Translations under genes and position numbers: made by a program | Shown: one piece after another, positions 56,675 to 64,000 of the stretch | Layout of the letters: each line of letters opens with the position of its first letter | How positions within the stretch are numbered: position 1 is the stretch's first letter | The notes under the pieces: generated by a model | Database searches by the model: none | Told to the model about the DNA's origin: nothing | What the model saw: the letters and a program-made list of their open reading frames with translations, nothing else | NCBI RefSeq assembly: GCF_001422985.1 | Contig: NZ_LMNL01000002.1 | Location: 59,621 to 123,620 of the forward strand | Length of the DNA: 64,000 nt | From: Methylobacterium sp. Leaf117 | GTDB lineage: Bacteria > Pseudomonadota > Alphaproteobacteria > Rhizobiales > Beijerinckiaceae | Direction of reading: 5' to 3'

Positions 56675-58771
56675 ATGCGCCACCTGCCACCGGGGTCCGA
56701 CGTGTCCGCCGCCTCTCCATTTCGCGACCGATGCCGTCGCCTCGGCTGGGCCGTCGGTCTGCCCGGGCTCGCAGCGATCCTGGGCGTCTCCGCCGCCTGG
56801 ATCACGCCGCGCGTCGAGGATCGCCTCGGCGCGGAGGCCGATGCGATCGCGCGGGCGACGGCCGAACCCGGTGCGGAGCCGTGGTTGCGCGTCGCGGTCG
56901 CCGGGCGCGACCTCATCCTCAACGGTGAGGCGCCCGATGCCGCGACCCGCGACACCGCGCATCGGCGCCTCGCCGACCTGCCCGGCGTTCGGCGTCTGGT
57001 CGGGCCGGTCGGATTGGTGGCGCTGGCCTCGCCCTTCGTCTGGATCGCGACGCGAAGCCGGGACGGGGTCGACCTGACGGGATCGCGCCCGGCCGAAATC
57101 GGGGTTGGAGCCTTGGCCGAGCAACTCGCCCCGGCGCTGGAGCCGGGAACACCCCTGCGAGACCAGGCCCATGCCGCCCTCGGGGGCCCGCCGGACTTCA
57201 CCACCGCCGCCACCTACGCCCTGGCCCGCCTGCGTGCCCTCACGCCCGGCAGCCGGATCATGCTGGAGGACACGCGGCTTTCCATCCTCGGAGAGGCGGC
57301 GTCGGTGTCGGACGACGAGGCCCTGAGAGCAGCCCTCACCGATCTGCCGATGGGCTACAGCCTCGGCCGGATCGCGATCCTACCGGCTATGATTCCCAAC
57401 TTCCGCTTCGTCGTGACGCGCTCCGCCGAAGGCGGACTGGACCTGTCCGGCTACGTGGTGTCGGACGCGGTGCGCGCCGAGATTCGCGGCGAAGCGGCGG
57501 CCGCCGCGGAGAACGGCCAAGTCACGGATCGGATGCGCAGCGCCCGCGGACTCCCGCCGGAGATCGATGCGGCCGCGATGGCGCGCGTGACGCTGCAGCT
57601 CGCCGGCCTGATGCAGGAGGGCAGCGTCACCGTGGCCGAGGCGCGCGTCTCGCTCAGCGGAGTCGCCCTGGACGCGCAGGCGATCCCCGAGATCGACACC
57701 CTGCTGCGCACCGGATTGCCCGCCGGCCTCGCGCGCGGCGACGTGGCCCTGACCACACGTCCGCTCTCGCCCTATCGGGTAGCGATGCGGCGGGATGGAG
57801 ACAGCGTCACCCTGACCGGGCACCTTCCGGATACCGCAACCCGGGAGGCGCTGCTCGGCACCTTGCGGGCGCGGCTGTTTCGCGAACGCCTGATCGACAG
57901 GACCCGCCTGGGGCAGGGGGCGCCGGCCGAACTCGCCCGCGCGCTTCAGGTCACCGCGGGCTCCTTCACGCTCCTGGCCAAGGGCGAGGCCCGCATCGCC
58001 GACCGCTCCGTGACCCTGATGGGCGAGAGCCTTTACCCGCAGGGTGCCCGGCGCATGGCGGTCGATCTGTCGGCGGCGATGCCGCAGGGCTGGAATGCCG
58101 AGACCACGCTGACCTCCCCCGGGGCGACAGCGGTCCGGCCCCCCGAGGCCTGCGTGACCGCGTTCGACGCCGGCGCGGCCGGCCCGGGCCCTGTGTTCTC
58201 GCCGGGAAGCGCCACGCTGAAACCGGCCTTCTATCCACGTCTCGATGCGATCGCCGTGTTGGCGAAGACTTGCCCGACCCTACGGCTCCTCATCACCGGC
58301 CATGGCGATCCGAGCGACCCCGCGGCATCGGCCAAGACTGCTGTCGCCAATTCCACCCTCGACAAGACTGCGGTCGACAAGACTGCAGTCGACAAGCCCG
58401 CTGTCGAATCGGCGGTGGAGAGCACCGCGTCCCTGGAAGCCACGCGTTTGGAAAAGCCGGAGACCGTCAAGAGGCCGGGTGACAAGGGCTCGGACAAGCA
58501 GGACTCGAAGGACAAGTCCCTCGCCAAGACCGCCCCGAGGACGGCACCAAAGACCGCGCCGAAAACCGACTCGGCCAAACGCGCGCCGGGTCAGACCGAC
58601 GCGAAGCCGGCGGCAACGGCGGAACCGGGGCCGGACCTCGCCCAGCAGCGGGCCCTGGCGATCGTCGACTACCTGCTTCAGGCCGGCTTGCGACCGGACC
58701 AGGTGGCGATCGCAGCGGGCGGGACAGTACGGCCCGCCGCCGAGGGCGTGGGAATCGCGAACCGGTCATGA
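56675..58771 (+). CDS. Large OmpA-family protein with split OmpA-like domain
   Basis: About 698 residues. One N-terminal span (LPGLAAILGVSAAWI), then roughly 440 residues of BON-like repeats (patterns such as LILNGEAPDAATRD and VTLTGHLPDTATREALL), then an OmpA-like peptidoglycan-binding domain: FSPGSATLKPAFYPRLDAIA and LLITGHGD (about residue 542), resumed at LAQQRALAIVDYLLQAGL (about 655). The 110 residues between are a lysine/alanine-rich insert with 15-bp DNA repeats. The protein probably anchors envelope and cell wall. ATG 56675 is one of several possible starts (GTG 56702). The next gene starts just after its stop. Confidence 0.75.
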   Translation: MRHLPPGSDVSAASPFRDRCRRLGWAVGLPGLAAILGVSAAWITPRVEDRLGAEADAIARATAEPGAEPWLRVAVAGRDLILNGEAPDAATRDTAHRRLADLPGVRRLVGPVGLVALASPFVWIATRSRDGVDLTGSRPAEIGVGALAEQLAPALEPGTPLRDQAHAALGGPPDFTTAATYALARLRALTPGSRIMLEDTRLSILGEAASVSDDEALRAALTDLPMGYSLGRIAILPAMIPNFRFVVTRSAEGGLDLSGYVVSDAVRAEIRGEAAAAAENGQVTDRMRSARGLPPEIDAAAMARVTLQLAGLMQEGSVTVAEARVSLSGVALDAQAIPEIDTLLRTGLPAGLARGDVALTTRPLSPYRVAMRRDGDSVTLTGHLPDTATREALLGTLRARLFRERLIDRTRLGQGAPAELARALQVTAGSFTLLAKGEARIADRSVTLMGESLYPQGARRMAVDLSAAMPQGWNAETTLTSPGATAVRPPEACVTAFDAGAAGPGPVFSPGSATLKPAFYPRLDAIAVLAKTCPTLRLLITGHGDPSDPAASAKTAVANSTLDKTAVDKTAVDKPAVESAVESTASLEATRLEKPETVKRPGDKGSDKQDSKDKSLAKTAPRTAPKTAPKTDSAKRAPGQTDAKPAATAEPGPDLAQQRALAIVDYLLQAGLRPDQVAIAAGGTVRPAAEGVGIANRS
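58334..58423 (+). repeat. Six 15-bp units inside the OmpA-family gene
   Basis: In-frame units of AAGACTGCGGTCGAC type encoding KTAVD-like pentapeptides (58334-58348 to 58409-58423, the second and last diverged). A shorter 12-bp variant (about 58531-58575) encodes TAPK repeats. Confidence 0.85.
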
Positions 58772-58793
58772 CGCACGACGCGAGGCAGAATCC

Positions 58794-59075
58794 GTGCCCC
58801 TTCTGATGACGTTGCTGTGGCCCGTGCTGGTCGCCAGCGCCCTTCTCGGAGCCGCCGTCGGTTGGCTGACGGGACTTCCCCGAACGCCGATGGCCCGCGG
58901 GATCGCAGTGGTTCTGGTCGCGGCCGTCGCAGCCGCCGCCGGCATCGCGGTCTTCGGCCTGGTTCCGGGCCGTGCCGGATTCTGGGTCGAGAGCACGGCG
59001 CTTGCGCTTGCGGCCTACCTGATCGGCGCGACTTTGGTCGCGGCCGTTCTCCACGGCAGCGGCGAACGGCCATGA
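58794..59075 (+). CDS. Small membrane protein next to the OmpA-family gene
   Basis: A 93-residue protein with three hydrophobic segments (LLWPVLVASALLGAAVGWL, GIAVVLVAAVAAAAGIAVFGLV and ALALAAYLIGATLVAAVL). No family name recognised. GTG at 58794 has GAGGCAGAATCC upstream; ATG 58806 is the alternative. It starts 22 bp after the OmpA-family stop, which suggests a joint envelope function. Confidence 0.7.
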   Translation: MPLLMTLLWPVLVASALLGAAVGWLTGLPRTPMARGIAVVLVAAVAAAAGIAVFGLVPGRAGFWVESTALALAAYLIGATLVAAVLHGSGERP

Positions 59076-59283
59076 CGGGCCGCACCCGGTCTTTCCCGCT
59101 GGACGAACCCTTTTCCCTTCGGGACATGCGTTGCTCTTTTCGGCGCAAGCGTTGCCTGACCGTCACATTTGCGAAGGATTTGCGTCCGGTCCCCGACAAT
59201 CGACGGGACTTTCCCGGTGTTCTGTCGTTGTTCCCGGGGCGCGCCACCCTCCGGTACCAGCGGCCCCCAGCACACCAGACCTG

Positions 59284-61845
59284 ATGACGGATCACGCAGA
59301 ACGAACCCAGCCCCTGGATCTGTCATCCTGCGACCGTGAGCCGATCCACATCCTGGGTGCGGTTCAGCCCTTCGGTTTCCTGATCGCCGTCTCGTCGGAC
59401 TGGATCGTGGTTCGCGCGTCGGAGAACGCGGCCGTCCGTCTCGGTCTGTTGGAGCCGGATCTCCTCGGACTTCCCCTGTCCGACCTGATCGACGGGGAGA
59501 CGATCCACCTGATCCGCGGCCATCTGCAGGCCCTGCGCGGACCTGACGCCATCGACCGGATCTTCGGCACCCCCCTGCGACCGGGCGGCACACCCTACGA
59601 CATCGCCCTGCACCTCTCCGATGGGGCCATCGTCATGGAGATGGAGCCGAGCGTCAGCGAGCATCTCAACGCGGGCAACCTCGTCCGCAGCATGGTCGGG
59701 CGGCTGCAGCAGACCATCGGCTTCAATCCCTTCTGCCGCGAGGCCGCGCGCCAGATGCGCGCGCTGACCGGCTTCGACCGGGTGATGGTCTACCGCTTCG
59801 ATCCCGATGGCTCGGGCGTGGTCATCGCCGAATCCGCACGGTCCAGCCTGGATCCTTATCTCGGGCTGCATTACCCGGCCTCCGACATCCCGAAGCAGGC
59901 GCGCGCCCTCTACGAGCGCAACTGGCTGCGCATCATCGCCGATGTCGATGCCGAGCCGGTCGCCGTGCTGCCGCAGCGCGACCCGCATGGGCGCCCGCTC
60001 GACCTGTCGATGAGCACGCTGCGGACGGTGTCGCCGATCCACCTCGAATACCTGCGCAACATGGGGGTGGCGGCCTCCCTGTCGGTGTCGATCCTGCGGG
60101 GCGGCAAGCTCTGGGGCCTGTTCGCCTGCCACCATACCGAACCGCGCCACATCTCCCTGGAGCGCCGGACCGGCGCCGAGCTGTTCGGCCAGATGTTCTC
60201 GCTGATTCTGGAGAGTCGGGAGCGCGAGGCGGAGGCGGCTTACGAGGGAAGTTCCCGTGCCCTGCACGATCGCCTCATGGGCGCCCTCGCCTCCGGCGGC
60301 ACCAGCCTGGAGAATATCACCGACTTCCTCGACGACATTGCCGGCATCGTCACCTGCGACGGCATCGGAGTTTGGGTGAACGGGCAGATCACCCTGCGGG
60401 GTGCGACCCCGACGGCGGAGGAATTCACCGGCCTGGTCCGCTTCCTCAACCGGACCGCCACCAGCCGGGCCTTCGCGACGCAAGAAATCGGTGCGGTCCA
60501 TCCGCCGGCTGCCGACTACACCGAACGGGCGGCCGGTCTCCTGGCGATTCCGATCTCGCGAGCGCCGCGCGACTTCCTGGTGTTCTTCCGGACCGAACTC
60601 GCCCGGACGGTGACCTGGGCCGGCAATCCGGAAAAGCCCGCATCGCTCGGCCCGAACGGCCTGCGTCTGACCCCCCGCAAGAGCTTCGAGGCCTGGACCG
60701 AAGTCGTGCGCGGCCAGTCCGCGCCCTGGAGCGCGGCGGACCTGCGCATCGCCGAGGCGCTGCGGATCACGCTCCTCGAAGTCATCCTGCGGCTCACCGA
60801 TTCGGCCGAGAAGGAGCGCAAGACCGCGCAAGAGCGCCAGGAGCTGCTGATCGCGGAACTCAACCATCGGGTCCGCAACATCCTGAACCTCATCCGCGGC
60901 ATCGTCGCCCAGAGCCGATCGCGGGCGACCAGCGTCGAGGAGTTTTCCAGCGTGATCGGGGAGCGCATCCAGGCTCTCGCGCGTGCACACGACCAGATCA
61001 CCACCACGAACTGGGGACCGGGCTCGCTGCGCGACCTGATCACCCTCGAGGCCGAAGCCTACCTCAACCAGCAGGCGGTCCGGGTTCGCCTGGAGGGAAC
61101 CGACGTCCTCCTCGAACCCCAGGCGTTCTCCACCCTCGCTCTGGTCATCCACGAACTGATGACGAATTCGGCGAAGTACGGCGCCCTGTCGGAGGCCGCC
61201 GGGCAGGTGGACGTGGCGTGGGAGCGCGATCCGTCGGACTGCCTCGTCATCCATTGGTGCGAGAGCGGCGGCCCTCCGGTGAAACCGCCGAGCCGGCGCG
61301 GCTTCGGCACGACGCTGATCGAGCGCTCGATCCCATACGAGCTGAAGGGCGAGGCGGAGATCAGCTACGCGTTGACCGGTCTGCGCGGGCGCTTCGCAGT
61401 GCCGGCGCGCTATGTGCGCCCGGCCCCGATTGCACAGCCCCAGGCGGCGCCAGGTCGCGAATCCATGCCGGACCTCGATCCCATCACCCTGTCGGGCACG
61501 GTCCTGGTGGTCGAGGACAACATGATCATCGCCCTCGAGGCTGAGGAGATCCTGGCCTCTCTCGGGGCATCGGCCGTCGACATGGCGGGCTCCGTCCACG
61601 AGGCTCTGCGGCAGATCGAGGCGGCGCGCCCCAGCTTTGCGCTTCTGGACGTCAATCTCGGATCGGAGACGAGCCTACCGGTCGCGCGTCGCCTGCTGGC
61701 CTCCGGAATTCCGTTCGTCTTCGCCACGGGCTACGGCGAGAGCTTCCGCATCCCGCCCGAACTCGGCGCCGTGATGATGATCAAGAAGCCCTATACGGCC
61801 GACACCCTGCGCCGGGCCCTGGCGTCTCTTCCCGGAAGGCAGTGA
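59284..61845 (+). CDS. bphP: Bacteriophytochrome, HWE histidine kinase with receiver domain
   Basis: An 853-residue red/far-red photoreceptor. The biliverdin-binding Cys16 is in SSCDREPIHILGAVQPFG, followed by the PAS domain, a GAF domain with LHYPASDIPKQAR, and a PHY domain whose tongue has PRKSF. The kinase is of the HWE/HisKA_2 type: ELNHRVRNILN with phospho-His near 528, HELMTNSAKYGALS and IHWCESGGPPV. The C-terminal receiver has its Asp in FALLDVNLG. ATG 59284 puts the Cys at the usual place. The convergent bphO gene supplies the chromophore. Confidence 0.95.
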   Translation: MTDHAERTQPLDLSSCDREPIHILGAVQPFGFLIAVSSDWIVVRASENAAVRLGLLEPDLLGLPLSDLIDGETIHLIRGHLQALRGPDAIDRIFGTPLRPGGTPYDIALHLSDGAIVMEMEPSVSEHLNAGNLVRSMVGRLQQTIGFNPFCREAARQMRALTGFDRVMVYRFDPDGSGVVIAESARSSLDPYLGLHYPASDIPKQARALYERNWLRIIADVDAEPVAVLPQRDPHGRPLDLSMSTLRTVSPIHLEYLRNMGVAASLSVSILRGGKLWGLFACHHTEPRHISLERRTGAELFGQMFSLILESREREAEAAYEGSSRALHDRLMGALASGGTSLENITDFLDDIAGIVTCDGIGVWVNGQITLRGATPTAEEFTGLVRFLNRTATSRAFATQEIGAVHPPAADYTERAAGLLAIPISRAPRDFLVFFRTELARTVTWAGNPEKPASLGPNGLRLTPRKSFEAWTEVVRGQSAPWSAADLRIAEALRITLLEVILRLTDSAEKERKTAQERQELLIAELNHRVRNILNLIRGIVAQSRSRATSVEEFSSVIGERIQALARAHDQITTTNWGPGSLRDLITLEAEAYLNQQAVRVRLEGTDVLLEPQAFSTLALVIHELMTNSAKYGALSEAAGQVDVAWERDPSDCLVIHWCESGGPPVKPPSRRGFGTTLIERSIPYELKGEAEISYALTGLRGRFAVPARYVRPAPIAQPQAAPGRESMPDLDPITLSGTVLVVEDNMIIALEAEEILASLGASAVDMAGSVHEALRQIEAARPSFALLDVNLGSETSLPVARRLLASGIPFVFATGYGESFRIPPELGAVMMIKKPYTADTLRRALASLPGRQ

Positions 61846-61909
61846 CATCTTGCGGCCCAGCATCGACGATGCGTCGGCCGCAGCGGCGCAAAGCCGGAAA
61901 AGCGATGGT

Positions 61910-62539
61910 CTATCTCGTGGATTGCGCCGCCGCGAACAGCGCGAAGGCGCGATGCGCGCCCCGAATGGCGGCCTCGTGCCCTTCCGCGGGGCGGGCTGCC
62001 AACCAGGCGGCGAAGCTCGGCCACAGGCGCTGGCCCTCGCCATGGCGCAGGAAGCGGGCATTCGCCCGAACCTGCGGATCGATGCTGGTCACGACTTGTC
62101 GCAGCAGGACCTGACCGCCGAGGCGCGATCCCTCCAGAACGTAGAGCAGACCCGGCGCCTCAGCCTCAGACGGCCTCTCGGCTCCAGATTCGGCGCCTGC
62201 GGCGGGATCGAATGCAAGCCCCAGGCCTTCCAGGTCGGCGCGAAGCTCGGGAAAGCGGCGGCGCACGGGCCAGTCGGTCGGCAGGAACGCGGCCTCGATC
62301 CCGTCGAGCCATCCCTCGATCTGCCAGAAGGGACCGGACATCGCCGACAGGAAGGCGACGTAATCCGCACGGCGCGTCAGGTCGTGGGCGGCAAACCCCG
62401 CATCGAGGCGACGATGGGCCGCGTCCGTCGCGTCCCGAAGCACGAAGCGGAGATCGCGTGGCTCGGCCACACGTCGCTCCCCCGGCTCCCTCGGCTCCGG
62501 CATCGCATGCACCGCGAACGGCACCTGTCCCTCGTCCAT
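61910..62539 (-). CDS. bphO: Biliverdin-producing heme oxygenase
   Basis: A 209-residue heme oxygenase fold. The proximal heme His is in RDATDAAHRRLDAGF near 40-43, and the distal helix reads LLYVLEGSRLGGQVLLRQV. The enzyme opens heme to biliverdin IX, the chromophore of the bacteriophytochrome whose stop lies 64 bp away in convergent orientation. ATG 62539 follows GGGGGATCTGGGC. Function is strongly supported by this partnership. Confidence 0.88.
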   Translation of the reverse strand: MDEGQVPFAVHAMPEPREPGERRVAEPRDLRFVLRDATDAAHRRLDAGFAAHDLTRRADYVAFLSAMSGPFWQIEGWLDGIEAAFLPTDWPVRRRFPELRADLEGLGLAFDPAAGAESGAERPSEAEAPGLLYVLEGSRLGGQVLLRQVVTSIDPQVRANARFLRHGEGQRLWPSFAAWLAARPAEGHEAAIRGAHRAFALFAAAQSTR

Positions 62540-62733
62540 GCCCAGATCCCCCAGGTAGCCCGATTCTTCGCCATCGGGTCCGCTGCGCCGGATGGTCCCG
62601 ACGGTCTTAGACGATCCGACGCCGCCGCCAAGGATCGATCACAGGATCACGGTGACATCCGCGCCCGTTCACCACGCACTTCATCGTCCGTTTCCTCGCC
62701 CATTTTCCCGCCCAGGATTCTCCAGGATTCCCC

Positions 62734-63177
62734 ATGTGGCTCCTCTATGGCTTCGCCCTCGTGGCCGGCATCGCCAACGCGGTCCAGTCGGGAACCAACG
62801 CGACCCTGTCGAAATCCCTGGGGCAGCCCTTCGCGGCGGCCATCGTTGTTTCGCTGGTCGGCGCCGGGACCCTGCTGGTGGTCAGCCTGATGCTTGGCCG
62901 CTTCGCCCTGCCGACCGTCGACGAGATCCGGTCCGTGCCGCCCTGGGCCTGGCTCGGCGGCACCCTGGGGGCGCTCCTCATCCTGTCCCAGCTCTTCGTA
63001 GCCCAGACCATCGGGGCCGCGCCCTATTTCGGTCTCCTGGTGACGGCCGGAGTCGTGACGTCGATGCTCCTCGACCATTTCGGCTGGATCGGGTTCGAGC
63101 AGCACGGCGTGACCGTCTGGCGCCTCCTCGGAGGTCTGCTGATGATCGCCGGGATCGCCCTTGTGGCGATGTTTTGA
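62734..63177 (+). CDS. DMT-family transporter (DUF606/YdcZ type)
   Basis: A 147-residue protein with five predicted spans, matching the short half-size DMT proteins of the DUF606 family (YFGLLVTAGVVTSMLLDHFGWIGF is the family pattern). Such proteins probably act as dimers; substrate unknown. ATG 62734 opens directly with the first span. The 194-bp gap to bphO shows nothing else. Confidence 0.87.
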   Translation: MWLLYGFALVAGIANAVQSGTNATLSKSLGQPFAAAIVVSLVGAGTLLVVSLMLGRFALPTVDEIRSVPPWAWLGGTLGALLILSQLFVAQTIGAAPYFGLLVTAGVVTSMLLDHFGWIGFEQHGVTVWRLLGGLLMIAGIALVAMF

Positions 63178-63296
63178 CTCCGTCGCACAGGACCCGAAAT
63201 CGTTCGCCCCGCTTGTCATCCGGCGCCGGACCGGCAAAGCCTCTCCGCTACGTCGACGCCCCCATTCTCACCGACCCGACCGCTGCCAAGGCTGCC

Positions 63297-63758
63297 ATGA
63301 CCATTTTCCAGGATCTCGTCAGCCGGTTCAGCCAGACCGTGACGGCCTATGCGGGTGACAAGGCGTTGATGCAGGCCATGGTCTCGGCCGCCGCCAACGT
63401 GATCGTGGCCGACGGGGAAGTCGCGAGCGAGGAGTTCGACATGGCGTTGGCGGGCATGCAGGCCAACCCGATCCTCGAGAAGGGCTACGACCGGCTGATG
63501 CTGGAAAGCGAACTTTATGACGGGATCGCCCGGGCCAGGACGCGGGCCGGCCGGGCCGAAAACCTGCGCCTCGTCGCCGCCATCGAGGACCGGGGGCAGG
63601 AGGACCGCGAGGCGACCTTCCTCATCGCCGCGGATGTGGCCGACCTCGATGGAATCGTCGACGTGGAGGCGCGGGCCCTGGACGAGATCGCCGCGGCACT
63701 CGGCCTCGACAAGGCCGCGCTCCTCGCCGCATCGCCGGTACGGCGCCCGGTTCCATAG
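63297..63758 (+). CDS. TerB-family protein
   Basis: A 153-residue helical cytoplasmic protein of the TerB (tellurite resistance) fold: MVSAAANVIVADGEVASEEFDMAL and AADVADLDGIVDVEARALDEIAAALGL, the two acidic helix pairs that bind metal. It occurs alone, with no terZABCDE genes, as is common for single TerB proteins of unknown duty. ATG 63297 is the first methionine. Confidence 0.85.
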   Translation: MTIFQDLVSRFSQTVTAYAGDKALMQAMVSAAANVIVADGEVASEEFDMALAGMQANPILEKGYDRLMLESELYDGIARARTRAGRAENLRLVAAIEDRGQEDREATFLIAADVADLDGIVDVEARALDEIAAALGLDKAALLAASPVRRPVP

Positions 63759-63902
63759 AGGGCGGCCGGCCCGAATTCGGCAAAGCCCTTGATCAAAGGA
63801 CGGCAAGCCTCTAAGCGAGCCACCGTCTTTCGCCCGGCTCGACATCGCGTCGAGCGACAGCCCGGGCGACCGCTCGTGTGAGCTTGCCGCAGGAAAGAGA
63901 CG

Positions 63903-64000
63903 ATGGCCAAAGAGAAATTCGCGCGTACGAAGCCGCACTGCAACATCGGCACGATCGGTCACGTTGATCACGGCAAGACGTCTCTGACGGCGGCGATCAC
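63903..64000 (+). CDS. tuf: Elongation factor Tu, start only
   Basis: The first 32 codons read [20 protein letters not shown] and then [12 protein letters not shown], the GTP-binding P-loop of EF-Tu (GHVDHGKT); the rest lies beyond the window. AGGAAAGAGACG precedes the ATG. The 144-bp gap after the TerB gene probably holds a promoter. Confidence 0.97.
   Translation, partial: MAKEKFARTKPHCNIGTIGHVDHGKTSLTAAI

Overview
The window is about 64 kb of GC-rich chromosome from an alphaproteobacterium, most likely Methylobacterium or Methylorubrum. The main pointers are two 29-residue PqqA precursors of the Methylobacterium type, a CcrM (GANTC) methylase, an F-type ATP synthase F0 operon with split b/b' subunits, an Mg-type HemB, a bacteriophytochrome with its heme oxygenase, and an LdtR-type MarR regulator. 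No phage, IS element, CRISPR array, rRNA or tRNA was seen. Almost all genes look like core chromosome.

Layout. 1-4 kb: purA (cut by the window edge), a small secreted protein, a D-amino-acid aminotransferase and purB. 4.2-9 kb: two tandem Fiu-like TonB-dependent siderophore receptors; a CTGGA-N5-TCCAG palindrome occurs twice before the first and once before the second. 9-14.7 kb: bpt, an RDD membrane protein, a lipoprotein, hemB, a membrane protein, DUF6163, ldtR and psiE. 14.8-20 kb: a solitary molybdopterin subunit of the xanthine dehydrogenase family, a DHH phosphoesterase and dinB. 20-24.3 kb: a divergent MFS/LysR pair, two tandem pqqA genes and mgtE. 24.4-27.5 kb: an ECF sigma factor with a large palindrome before its start, then two divergent Crp/Fnr regulators. 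27.7-34.8 kb: fcl-gmd (GDP-L-fucose synthesis), a 57-codon gene and an RND efflux pair. 35-45.7 kb: a MarR/OmpR/histidine-kinase operon, DUF3072, an Flp pilin, a DUF937 protein, sfsA, an FkbM methyltransferase, a porin, a hydrolase and an ABC-2 exporter. 45.9-48.7 kb: atpI-B-E-F'-F. 48.9-54 kb: a DsbA-like protein, dciA, mutY, ccrM and rlpA. 54-64 kb: a PHA-system protein, a disordered Pro-rich protein, uup, a large OmpA-family protein with a small membrane partner, bphP and bphO, a DMT transporter, TerB and the start of tuf.

The most unusual sequence-level signal is a set of more than a dozen short tandem arrays (period mostly 15, 16 or 18 bp, 2-6 copies). Most lie at gene boundaries, and some duplicate a ribosome binding site plus start codon or the last codons of a gene. 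Other leads are the shared receptor palindromes, a 36-bp repeat found between two unrelated convergent gene pairs, palindromes before the ECF sigma factor and ldtR, the pqqA tandem duplication away from other pqq genes, and an OmpA-like domain split by a roughly 110-residue repeat-rich insert.
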